DNA of 64,000 nucleotides from Bugulina stolonifera (Eukaryota; Bryozoa; Gymnolaemata; Cheilostomatida; Bugulidae): NCBI GenBank assembly GCA_935421135.1, contig OW285197.1, positions 14,248,583 to 14,312,582 of the forward strand, read 5' to 3'. Shown piece by piece: positions 34,660 to 46,159 of this stretch (position 1 is its first letter; each line of letters starts with the position of its first letter). The notes under the pieces were generated by a model. It saw only the letters and a program-made list of their open reading frames with translations, ran no database searches and was not told where the DNA came from. The position numbers and the translations under genes were made by a program.

Positions 34660-37600
34660 TTAAATGTTCAGGCAGTAGTATAATATATGTATGTACTCAG
34701 GCAGTAGTATAATGTATGTATGTACTCAGGCAGTAGTATAATATATGTATATACTCAGGCAGTAGTATAATGTATGTATATACTCATAAGTAGTATAATG
34801 TATGTATGTACACAGGCAGTAGTATAATATATGTATATACTCATAAGTAGTATAATGTATGTATATACTCATAAGTAGTATAATATATGTATATACTCAG
34901 AAGTAGTATAATGTATGTATATACTCAGGCAGTAGTATAATATATGTATGTACTCATAAGTAGTATAATATATGTATATACTCATAAGTAGTATAATATA
35001 CGTATATACTCATAAGTAGTATAATGTATGTATATACTCATAAGTAGTATAATATATGTATATACTCATAAGTAGTATAATATATGTATATACTCATAAG
35101 TAGTATAATGTATGTATATACTCATAAGTAGTATAATATATGTATGTACTCATAAATAGTATAATATATGTATATACTCATAAGTAGTATAATATATGTA
35201 TATACTCATAAGTAGTATAATATATGTATGTACTCATAAGTAGTATAATGTATGTACTCATAAGTAGTATAATATATGTATATACTCATAAGTAGTATAA
35301 TATATGTATATACTCATAAGTAGTATAATATACGTATATACTCATAAGTAGTATAATATATGTATATACTCATAAGTAGTATAATATATGTATATACTCA
35401 TAAGTAGTATAATATATGTATATACTCATAAGTAGTATAATATATGTATATACTCATAAGTAGTATAATATATGTATATACTCATAAGTAGTATAATGTA
35501 TGTATGTACTCATAAGTAGTATAATATATGTATATACTCATAAGTAGTATAATATATGTATATACTCATAAGTAGTATAATATATGTATATACTCATAAG
35601 TAGTATAATATATGTATATACCCACAAGTAGTATAATGTATGTATATACTCATAAGTAGTATAATATATGTATATACTCATAAGTAGTATAATATATGTA
35701 TATACTCATAAGCAGTATAATATACGTATATACTCATAAGTAGTATAATATATGTATATACTCATAAGTAGTATAATGTATGTATGTACTCATAAGTAGT
35801 ATAATGTATGTATATACTCATAAGTAGTATAATATATGTATATACTCATAAGTAGTATAATATATGTATATACTCATAAGTAGTATAATGTATGTATATA
35901 CTCATAAGTAGTATAATATATGTATATACTCATAAGTAGTATAATGTATGTATATACTCATAAGTAGTATAATATATGTATGTACTCATAAGTAGTATAA
36001 TGTATGTATATACTCATAAGTAGTATAATATATGTATGTACTCATAAGTAGTATAATATATGTATATACTCATAAGTAGTATAATATATGTATATACTCA
36101 GGCAGTAGTATAATATATGTATATACTCAGGCAGTAGTATAATATATGTATATACTCAGGCAGTAGTATAATATATGTATATACTCATAAGTAGTATAAT
36201 ATATGTATATACTCATAAGTAGTATAATATATGTATATACTCACAAGTAGTATAATGTATGTATATACTCATAAGTAGTATAATATATGTATATACTCAT
36301 AAGTAGTATAATATACGTATATACTCATAAGTAGTATAATATATGTATATACTCATAAGTAGTATAATGTATGTATGTACTCATAAGTAGTATAATGTAT
36401 GTATATACTCATAAGTAGTATAATATATGTATATACTCATAAGTAGTATAATATATGTATGTACTCATAAGTAGTATAATATATGTATATACTCATAAGT
36501 AGTATAATATATGTATATACTCATAAGTAGTATAATATATGTATGTACTCATAAGTAGTATAATGTATGTATGTACTCCTAAGTAGTATAATATATGTAT
36601 ATACTCATAAGTAGTATAATATATGTATATACTCATAAGTAGTATAATATACGTATATACTCATAAGTAGTATAATGTATGTATATACTCATAAGTAGTA
36701 TAATATATGTATATACTCATAAGTAGTATAATATACGTATATACTCATAAGTAGTATAATGTATGTATATACTCATAAGTAGTATAATATATGTATATAC
36801 TCATAAGTAGTATAATATATGTATATACTCATAAGTAGTATAATATATGTATATACTCATAAGTAGTATAATGTATGTATGTACTCATAAGTAGTATAAT
36901 ATATGTATATACTCATAAGTAGTATAATATATGTATATACTCATAAGTAGTATAATATATGTATATACCCACAAGTAGTATAATGTATGTATATACTCAT
37001 AAGTAGTGTAATATATGTATATACTCATAAGTAGTATAATATATGTATATACTCATAAGTAGTATAATATATGTATATACTCATAAGTAGTATAATATAT
37101 GTATATACTCATAAGTAGTATAATGTATGTATGTACTCATAAGTAGTATAATATATGTATATACTCATAAGTAGTATAATATATGTATATACTCATAAGT
37201 AGTATAATATATGTATATACTCATAAGTAGTATAATGTATGTATGTACTCATAAGTAGTATAATATATGTATATACCCACAAGTAGTATAATGTATGTAT
37301 ATACTCATAAGTAGTATAATATATGTATATACTCATAAGTAGTATAATATATGTATATACTCATAAGCAGTATAATATACGTATATACTCATAAGTAGTA
37401 TAATGTATGTATGTACTCATAAGTAGTATAATGTATGTATATACTCATAAGTAGTATAATATATGTATATACTCATAAGTAGTATAATATATGTATATAC
37501 TCATAAGTAGTATAATATATGTATATACTCATAAGTAGTATAATGTATGTATGTACTCATAAGTAGTATAATGTATGTATATACTCCTAAGTAGTATAAT

Positions 37601-40600
37601 ATATGTATATACTCATAAGTAGTATAATGTATGTATATACTCCTAAGTAGTATAATATATGTATATACTCATAAGTAGTATAATATATGTATATACTCAT
37701 AAGTAGTATAATATACGTATATACTCATAAGTAGTATAATGTATGTATATACTCATAAGTAGTATAATATATGTATATACTCATAAGTAGTATAATATAC
37801 GTATATACTCATAAGTAGTATAATGTATGTATATACTCATAAGTAGTATAATATATGTATATACTCATAAGTAGTATAATATATGTATATACTCATAAGT
37901 AGTATAATATATGTATATACTCATAAGTAGTATAATATATGTATATACTCATAAGTAGTATAATGTATGTATGTACTCATAAGTAGTATAATATATGTAT
38001 ATACTCATAAGTAGTATAATATATGTATATACTCATAAGTAGTATAATATATGTATATACCCACAAGTAGTATAATGTATGTATATACTCATAAGTAGTG
38101 TAATATATGTATATACTCATAAGTAGTATAATATATGTATATACTCATAAGTAGTATAATATATGTATATACTCATAAGTAGTATAATATATGTATATAC
38201 TCATAAGTAGTATAATGTATGTATGTACTCATAAGTAGTATAATATATGTATATACTCATAAGTAGTATAATATATGTATATACTCATAAGTAGTATAAT
38301 ATATGTATATACTCATAAGTAGTATAATGTATGTATGTACTCATAAGTAGTATAATATATGTATATACCCACAAGTAGTATAATGTATGTATATACTCAT
38401 AAGTAGTATAATATATGTATATACTCATAAGCAGTATAATATACGTATATACTCATAAGTAGTATAATGTATGTATGTACTCATAAGTAGTATAATGTAT
38501 GTATATACTCATAAGTAGTATAATATATGTATATACTCATAAGTAGTATAATATATGTATATACTCATAAGTAGTATAATATATGTATATACTCATAAGT
38601 AGTATAATGTATGTATGTACTCATAAGTAGTATAATGTATGTATATACTCCTAAGTAGTATAATATATGTATATACTCATAAGTAGTATAATATATGTAT
38701 ATACTCATAAGTAGTATAATATACGTATATACTCATAAGTAGTATAATGTATGTATATACTCATAAGTAGTATAATATATGTATATACTCATAAGTAGTA
38801 TAATATACGTATATACTCATAAGTAGTATAATGTACGTATATACTCATAAGTAGTATAATATATGTATATACTCATAAGTAGTATAATATATGTATATAC
38901 TCATAAGTAGTATAATATATGTATATACTCATAAGTAGTATAATATATGTATATACTCATAAGTAGTATAATATATGTATATACTCATAAGTAGTATAAT
39001 GTATGTATGTACTCATAAGTAGTATAATATATGTATATACTCATAAGTAGTATAATATATGTATATACTCATAAGTAGTATAATATATGTATATACCCAC
39101 AAGTAGTATAATGTATGTATATACTCATAAGTAGTGTAATATATGTATATACTCATAAGTAGTATAATATATGTATATACTCATAAGTAGTATAATATAT
39201 GTATATACTCATAAGTAGTATAATATATGTATATACTCATAAGTAGTATAATATATGTATATACCCACAAGTAGTATAATGTATGTATATACTCATAAGT
39301 AGTGTAATATATGTATATACTCATAAGTAGTATAATATATGTATATACTCATAAGTAGTATAATATATGTATATACTCATAAGTAGTATAATATATGTAT
39401 ATACTCATAAGTAGTATAATATATGTATATACTCATAAGTAGTATAATGTATGTATGTACTCATAAGTAGTATAATATATGTATATACTCATAAGTAGTA
39501 TAATATATGTATATACTCATAAGTAGTATAATATATGTATATACTCATAAGTAGTATAATGTATGTATGTACTCATAAGTAGTATAATATATGTATATAC
39601 CCACAAGTAGTATAATGTATGTATATACTCATAAGTAGTATAATATATGTATATACTCATAAGTAGTATAATATATGTATATACTCATAAGCAGTATAAT
39701 ATACGTATATACTCATAAGTAGTATAATGTATGTATGTACTCATAAGTAGTATAATGTATGTATATACTCATAAGTAGTATAATATATGTATATACTCAT
39801 AAGTAGTATAATATATGTATATACTCATAAGTAGTATAATATATGTATATACTCATGAGTAGTATAATGTATGTATGTACTCATAAGTAGTATAATGTAT
39901 GTATATACTCATAAGTAGTATAATATATGTATATACTCATAAGTAGTATAATATATGTATGTACTCATAAGTAGTATAATATATGTATATACTCATAAGT
40001 AGTATAATATATGTATATACTCATAAGTAGTATAATATATGTATGTACTCATAAGTAGTATAATATATGTATATACTCATAAGTAGTATAATGTATGTAT
40101 ATACTCATAAGTAGTATAATATATGTATGTACTCATAAGTAGTATAATGTATGTATATACTCATAAGTAGTATAATATATGTATGTACTCATAAGTAGTA
40201 TAATATATGTATGTACTCATAAGTAGTATAATATATGTATATACTCATAAGTAGTATAATGTATGTACATACTCATAAGTAGTATAATGTATGTACATAC
40301 TCATAAGTAGTATAATATATGTATATACTCATAAGTAGTATAATGTATGTATATACTCATAAGTAGTATAATATATGTATGTACTCATAAGTAGTATAAT
40401 GTATGTATATACTCATAAGTAGTATAATATATGTATGTACTCATAAGTAGTATAATATATGTATATACTCAGGCAGTAGTATAATATATGTATATACTCA
40501 GGCAGTAGTATAATGTATGTATATACTCATAAGTAGTATGATGTATGTATGTACACAGGCAGTAGTATAATATATGTATATACTCATAAGTAGTATAATA

Positions 40601-40818
40601 TATGTATATACTCTTAAGTAGTATAATATATGTATATACTCATAAGTAGTATAATATATGTATGCACTCATAAGTAGTATAATATATGTATATACTTATA
40701 AGTAGTATAATGTATGTATATACTCATAAGTAGTATAATGTATGTATGTACTCATAAGTAGTATAATGTATGTATGTACTCAGGCAGTAGTATAATATAA
40801 TATGTATGTACTCATAAG
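34660..40818. repeat. Very large 28-bp satellite array, about 6.1 kb
   Basis: About 220 copies of a 28-bp unit (CATAAGTAGTATAATATATG TATATACT). Edge units have CAGGCAGTAG instead of CATAAGTAG at both ends (34673-34940 and 40460-40800), with an island at about 36095-36170. Rare marker variants (CCCACAAGTAG, TACGTATA, CTCCTAAG, AGCAGTATA) recur at fixed multiples of 28, showing a higher-order repeat of 1092 bp (39 units). It lies immediately upstream of the secreted-peptide gene at 40964. Confidence 0.95.
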
Positions 40819-40899
40819 GCTCAGTGAGCTTCGTATTGATTGGCTGCTTAACCCATAAAGGGTTGAAAACTGACAACATTTATTTGAACACAAATTATG

Positions 40900-40906
40900 T
40901 ATAAAA
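40900..40906 (+). promoter_or_regulatory. TATA box of the secreted-peptide gene
   Basis: TATAAAA at 40900-40906 lies about 60 bases before the ATG at 40964, giving a predicted start near 40930. A CAG-GT acceptor-like site at 40930 offers the alternative of an upstream untranslated exon. Confidence 0.4.
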
Positions 40907-40963
40907 TGTGTGTGGGATGTTTAGTTGCAGGTACTCACTGGTGCTCTCTGTGTATCCCGGATC

Positions 40964-41414
40964 ATGCGTGTGGTAGGACTTGTGCTGACCCTACTGGCTG
41001 CCTTAGCTGTGCTCCTCCCAGCTGCAGTATCTCTTCCTCGTGGGAGAGAATGTGGAATAAGGTATGTATGTAGTTTGTCTACCCCACTTTACACTAGATG
41101 CACAACAGACCCGCCCAAGAACTAAATCAAGGGCTATGCCACATCTAAGTAAGACACTGCATACACTACATACACTGCATGCACTACATGCACTACATAC
41201 ACTACATGGACTGTACTGTATTTATTCTTGTGCAGCAGTGAAACCATCATCATGTATCTTTATTTCCATCAGCATAGTTTGTTTATCACTGAAGTTGAAT
41301 GTATAAATAAACGTGAAGCTACTTTTAATTTGTTAATATTTTAGGGGGGTAAAGAAATGGTGCCTGTTACCATGGAAACACTGTGTCAGGGGATACTGTG
41401 TCCGGAAATGGTAA
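40964..41414 (+). CDS. Small secreted four-cysteine peptide, two exons
   Basis: Exon 1 is 40964-41061 (donor AAG-GTATGT) and exon 2 is 41345-41414 (acceptor TTTTAG), joining in phase to 55 residues. Residues 1 to about 23 are a textbook signal peptide (Met-Arg, then a Leu/Ala/Val-rich core, ending AAVS). The mature part, about 32 residues, is basic with four cysteines spaced C-x8-C-x6-C-x4-C, all near the C-terminus, plus three Trp. Size, charge and paired cysteines fit a disulfide-stabilised secreted peptide; antimicrobial, signalling or toxin-like roles are all possible and none is shown. I do not recognise a family. A TATA box lies upstream and AATAAA motifs at about 41542-41556 fit a short 3' UTR. 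Confidence 0.6.
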
Positions 41415-41659
41415 CTTGGACTATGGATTAAATATACGTGTAATATATGCCCTCATGGCATTCCTATCTACCACAAGCCTTTTTAAATCACTAATAACGA
41501 ATATTAATTTTTGTTATCATTTTACATAGCAGATTGCCTAATAATAAATTAATAAAATGAGATAAATTTCAATTTAATCTTTTTTCTTCATCCCACTTTG
41601 TCTAAAGAGACCACCAGTGGATAGAGTGTGGTCTACCACAAGGATGGGTGGGTATATAT

Positions 41660-41755
41660 TGTAACACGGGGAGGGGGGAGTGGGGCAGTGTAGGTTAGAA
41701 AATTTCAGTGGGGGGCAGACGGTTTGACTGGATAAGGGGGGGGGGGGGTGGCTGA
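41660..41755. other. G-rich low-complexity stretch
   Basis: Short G runs (GGGGAGGGGGGAGTGGGG and an 11-G run) separated by normal sequence; could form a G-quadruplex. No gene. Confidence 0.5.
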
Positions 41756-41837
41756 GATAATATTAATTACACATGTATATTTTAAATTTAAATTTTGTTA
41801 TTGGAATTATTGGTTTTTCTTTGCAATGCTTATTTAG

Positions 41838-42120
41838 TTGTTAGTAGTAGATATAGCAGTAGTAGCTATCAGTAGAGTAGTAGATGTCAGTAGCAGTAGT
41901 AGCTGTCAATGGAGTAGTAGCAGTAGTTGCTGTCAGTAGAGTAGTGGCTGTCAGTAGAGTAGTGGCTGTCAGTAGAGTAGTAGCTGTCAGTGGAGAAGTA
42001 GCTGTCAGTAGCAGTAGTAGCTGTCAGTAGAGTAGTAGCTGTCAGTGGAGTAGTTGCTTTCAGTAGAGTAGTAGCTGTCAGTAGCAGTAGTAGCTGTCAG
42101 TTGCAGTAGTAGCTGTCAGT
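41838..42120. repeat. About 21-bp repeat GTAGTAGCTGTCAGTAGAGTA
   Basis: Around 13 copies with AGAGTAG/AGCAGTAG/GGAGTAG variants, ending at a short AAACCCCAAACCCC motif at 42124-42137. Confidence 0.85.
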
Positions 42121-42187
42121 AGCAAACCCCAAACCCCTTATAGTATATGGTGACTTGTTATAGTATAATGATGACCTTTTAGTAGTC

Positions 42188-42275
42188 ATGTAGCAAACAA
42201 CGTACCCCTTTGTAGTAAACAATGTACCCCTATGTAGCAAACATCGTACCCCTATGTAGCAAACAATGTACCCCT
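42188..42275. repeat. 22-bp repeat GTAGCAAACAATGTACCCCT
   Basis: About four copies with ACGT/ATGT/TCGT variation. Confidence 0.8.
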
Positions 42276-42355
42276 TTGGTTTAATTCGATTAATGTTACA
42301 TTGTATACATTATCAAAATGTCACTTAGACAGGTACATGTAAGTATGGGATGAAC

Positions 42356-42717
42356 AGTGGTCAAAGTTGGGGGGTCGTGGGGGACGGAGTCCCCCCACCA
42401 TAAATTTCAGGGGGTCCCTCAGACTGATAGACCCCCTACAGATTACTGTTATAATAAGTCGCATGCAGTGCCATTAATTTTCCTTCTTTCATAGCAACAA
42501 AGTTTTCTCTTAAAATCCTAAGATCTTGGACCATATTTTAACCTGAAGTTCTTGGATTTTGCACCATTTCGATATCTAATTTTTATAAGATTTCCAATTT
42601 CTGGGAGGGCGCTCAGGCGCCCCGAGCCGCCAGCGCGCTATTTGGACGGTTCGCGCCCTAAGCGATTATGTTTGCTACCCTAGAGACCCCCACCTCTTTT
42701 CTTAGACTTTGACCACT
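42356..42717. mobile_element. hAT-type MITE, about 362 bp
   Basis: Perfect 13-bp terminal inverted repeats CAGTGGTCAAAGT and ACTTTGACCACTG enclose a GC-rich interior with a GGAGGGCGC/GCGCC hairpin. Flanking octamers GGGATGAA and GGTATGAA match at seven of eight positions, as expected for an aged 8-bp hAT target duplication. CAGTG ends are typical of hAT elements. No coding capacity. Confidence 0.75.
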
Positions 42718-43082
42718 GGGTATGAAGTTTTTATTTAGCAATGTACATACATATTTACGTGCATACATGCATATACGTGTTTTACACTGGTGAGCCATTT
42801 GATGTTCAGTTCAGTAATAGATAATGATGATTCATAATTGATAGTCTGCAACTGAAAATCACTGTCAAAAACATTTCAAGTTGATGACTTGTTTTGTACC
42901 CCCTAGATTTCTAAAGTGTACCCGTTGGGGTAGTGTACCCCAGATTGGGAACCCCTGCTTTATAGTACATGTGTATAAAATATGTATGCTTGGTTTATAT
43001 TGTACTCAATCATTACTTTGATGTCTAAATTAAACTGGATAGCATATTATTCTTATAGATATATTGTGTGTCTGTAATGCAG

Positions 43083-44169
43083 ACATCAATGTTACCACCA
43101 GAGGTGTTCAAATATGATCTGAGCAAATTAACGTTAGTACTTTGTTACTACCTTCAGGTTAGTGTTCTCCCTAGGTAATATTATGTTACTGCCTGCAGGT
43201 GAGTGTTCTCCCTAGGTACGACTGTTACTACATGCAGGTTAGTGCTCTCCCTAGGTAATACTGTGTTACTACCTTCAGGTGAGTGTTCTCCCTAGGTAAT
43301 ACTTTGTTACTACCTTCAGGTTAGTGTTCTCCCTAGGTAATACTGTGTTACTACCTGCAGGTGAGTGTTCTCCCTAGATACTACTGTGTTACTACCTTCA
43401 GGTCAGTGCTCTCCCTAGATACTACTGTGTTACTACCTTCAGGTGAGTGTTCTCCCTAGGTAATACTTTGTTACTACCTTCAGGTTGGTGTCCTCCCTAG
43501 GTAATACTGTATTACTACGTTCAGGTCAGTGTCCTCCCTAGGTAATACTGTGTTACTACCTTCAGGTGAGTGTTCTCCCTAGGTAATACTTTGTTACTAC
43601 CTTCAGGTTAGTGTCCTCCCTAGGTAATACTGTACTAATACGTTCAGGTCAGTGTTATTCCTAGGTAGTGCTGTTTTACTACCTTCAGGTTAGTGTTCTC
43701 CCTAGGTAGTGCTGTTTTACTACCTTCAGGTTAGTGTTCTCCCTAGGTAATACTCTGTTACTAACTCTTGTTGAGTGTTCTCCCTTGGGGATGTATTGGA
43801 GTTGACTCTACTGTACTCTTACACATTGTGTATTATACAGTACAAGTGTCCAGTGAGTGAATAGATTTCATTGATATCCCTCAGTACTCGCTCCCTGGAC
43901 AATGTCCACTTCATGGATCACCTCAAAAACATTGAATTTGTCATCAGATCAGCTGAGGAGAATACAGAAAGGTGAGTGCGGGACGTCTCCTCCTCTCCCA
44001 CAGTTTGCACACTCTGACTATTTCTCACCGATAGTTGATACTTTGTCCACCAATGCAGTAGTAACTACTACACATATGAAGATTACAAGCTTAGCCTCAG
44101 CTCCTATGATATTATAGATCAAATGTCGAGAAGATAAAGGCCCTCACCCTCTTCACTCTCAGTGTTTGA
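43083..44169 (+). CDS. 3' exons of an unrecognised gene (partial)
   Basis: Three exons fit in phase: 43083-43132 (reads SMLPPEVFKYDLSKL), 43885-43971 (SLDNVHFMDHLKNIEFV...), and 44118-44169 ending at a TGA. Acceptors are TGCAG, CCTCAG and TATAG; donors GTTAGT and GTGAGT. The 62 or so residues are mostly helical, amphipathic and charged. The frame enters in phase 0, so upstream exons should exist, but none was found between 41.4 and 43.0 kb. The 750-base intron between the first two exons is largely a 41-bp array that begins at the donor. I do not recognise the family. Confidence 0.45.
43133..43765. repeat. 41-bp minisatellite starting at a splice donor
   Basis: About 15 copies of a unit built from TTACTACCTTCAGGTTAGTG and TTCTCCCTAGGTAATACTGTG. 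Each unit contains CAG-GTTAGT or CAG-GTGAGT, donor-like words matching the exon donor GTTAGT at 43133, after which the array starts without a gap. Confidence 0.9.
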
Positions 44170-45185
44170 CTCGGAGCTAATGAACATCAGTTATGCACTT
44201 CTCCACAGCACAGCAAAGACTCCACAACTGGTCTGGTTAGAGTGTCTTTGGGACTTCTTTCTACTTCAGCTATAAGTCAGACATTCCACAGTGAGTTAGT
44301 TTTACTAAAGTACAATACAGTACACTGATATCATCAGTATTAGGTCTGTATATCATTGTAATGTACATACCAAGCACATGTTGTAGATATGAGAAAGAAG
44401 AACATAGTCCAAGAATTCACCAACAGTTTACATACAGACACGGTATCCTACCTGTGAGGTGAAGATAGACTGTAACTGTGTGTCTAGTCTTGTAGAACAG
44501 AGAGTATACAGTATGATGTCTACTATACACTGTATGTGTATGGTATACAGTATGATGTCTACTATATACTGTATGTACACAGGTATCATGTGTATGGTAT
44601 TCTATATCCTAAAAGTGCAGTATAAACTAACTGTACCTGTACTGTTAGTAGATATCTACACAATTTATTCTGCTCTACATGCTGAATAAGAATAAGCAAC
44701 TTTTTAACCATCAGTGTCCTAAATAGTGTAATCTGTATACATGCATAGATGTAAATGTACTGCAGACATTAGTAATTGCTTACCAAGTAGTACAGAGAAA
44801 TATCAAGTGTTGATACATGACTTAATCAATGGTAGTGTGTCAGCAGTATGGTCGGAGTTGTCATACCTCCAAATCAATGTTGCAATATGTTGCAATATTG
44901 GGGGCTATAAACCTACGTGTGTTTGCCTTTTATAAAATGATTTCAAGTCTCTATATAACACATTATGTTACTCAGTTGTATACTATTATTGGATTACTAT
45001 GAAATATAAGTTTGTTAATCAAATCCCCTGTGTCCTAACTGATTAGCTCCCCAGTGTATAAAGACTTGCCAACTACACACCTATTCTGATGCAATTAATA
45101 GTGGCATTCTAAATTGTTTTGGGTGTTTTATATTTGTGTCATTATGCTTGCTAATAAGTAACACATGGAAACCCCACACTCTACT
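44170..45185. other. Non-coding stretch
   Basis: A 36-bp segment around GTATACAGTATGATGTCTAC is duplicated at 44506-44575. No gene recognised. Confidence 0.5.
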
Positions 45186-45190
45186 TTCTA

Positions 45191-45960
45191 GGGTGTCAGA
45201 GTGGCCCAGTTGGTAGAACGCTCAGCTCTCAATCCAGAGGCTGTGGGTTCAAATCCCAACTCCCACCAGGTCTGGTGGCATTCTAAATTGTTTTGAGTGT
45301 TTTATATTTGTGTCATTATGCTTGCTAATAAGTAACACGTGAAAATATCACACTCTACTTTCTAGGGTGTCAGGGTGGCCCAGTTGGTAGAACGCTCAGC
45401 TCTCAATCCAGAGGCTGTGGGTTCAAATCCCAACTCCCACCAGGTCTGGTGGCATTCTAAATTGTTTTGAGTGTTTTATATTTGTGTCATTATGCTTGCT
45501 AATAAGTAACACATGAAAATCTCACACTCTACTTTCAAGGGTGTCCAGGTGGCCCAGCTGGTAGAACACTCAGCTTTCAATCCAGAGGTTGTGGGTTCAA
45601 CTCCCACCAGGTCTGGTAGCATCCCATTGTTTTGGGTGTTTTATATTTGTGTCATTATGCTTGCTAATAAGTAACACATTGAAATCCTACACTCTACTTT
45701 CTAGGGTGTCAGAGTGGCCCAGTTGGTAGAACACTCAGCTCTCAATCCTGAGGCTGTGGGTTCAACTCCCAACTGTGCCAGGTCTGACAAAAGGCCTTCA
45801 GCAAGCTTCCAACCCTGCATTGCTGGGTCTGCACAGAAGGACTTAAAAAACTCTGGAGGCCTCATCCACTACAATAAGTAGGCTCTGAAGTCGAGGGATC
45901 CAAGACTTGCCTTGCCTGCTCTGATATAGGGAGTTGTCATTTATTCGGCAACTTCCTATA
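45191..45960 (+). mobile_element. Tandem array of SINE heads ending in a full-length SINE
   Basis: Four copies of a tRNA-like head start at 45191, 45364, 45538 and 45703, 165-174 bases apart. Each has A-box TGGCCCAGTTGG (or CTGG) and B-box GGTTCAAATCC (or GGTTCAACTCC). The first three are separated by a constant TTGTTTTGAGTGTTTTATAT spacer; only the last continues into the SINE body (AAAAGGCCTTCAGCAAG ... CTCATCCACTACAATAAG). The related copy at 11096 shows that the body is part of the family. Confidence 0.8.
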
Positions 45961-46001
45961 TTAAAAATAATTAGGGGAGCCACCCAGCAGGGTGGCTCCC
46001 C
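45936..46001. other. Two consecutive hairpins at the end of the SINE
   Basis: ATAGGGAGTTG pairs with CAACTTCCTAT around a 13-base loop, then a perfect 12-bp stem GGGGAGCCACCC/GGGTGGCTCCCC (45974-45985 and 45990-46001) with loop AGCA. Confidence 0.6.
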
Positions 46002-46159
46002 AACAATTTTTTCCAACTGACATGTAGAATTTCTAATTGACTAGAAGACTTTCCTTATTAGAATATACTAGATAGTGCAATACTAGAATGTTTCTATAAC
46101 TTCACTGTTTATTGGAGGGAAACCATCAAAAAATAAAACACTATGAGCTGTCATACTAG

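Noticed and set aside
42124..42137. AAACCCCAAACCCC as an interstitial telomere copy
   Set aside because: Only two units of the terminal motif in reverse complement; too short to separate from chance in repeat-rich DNA.
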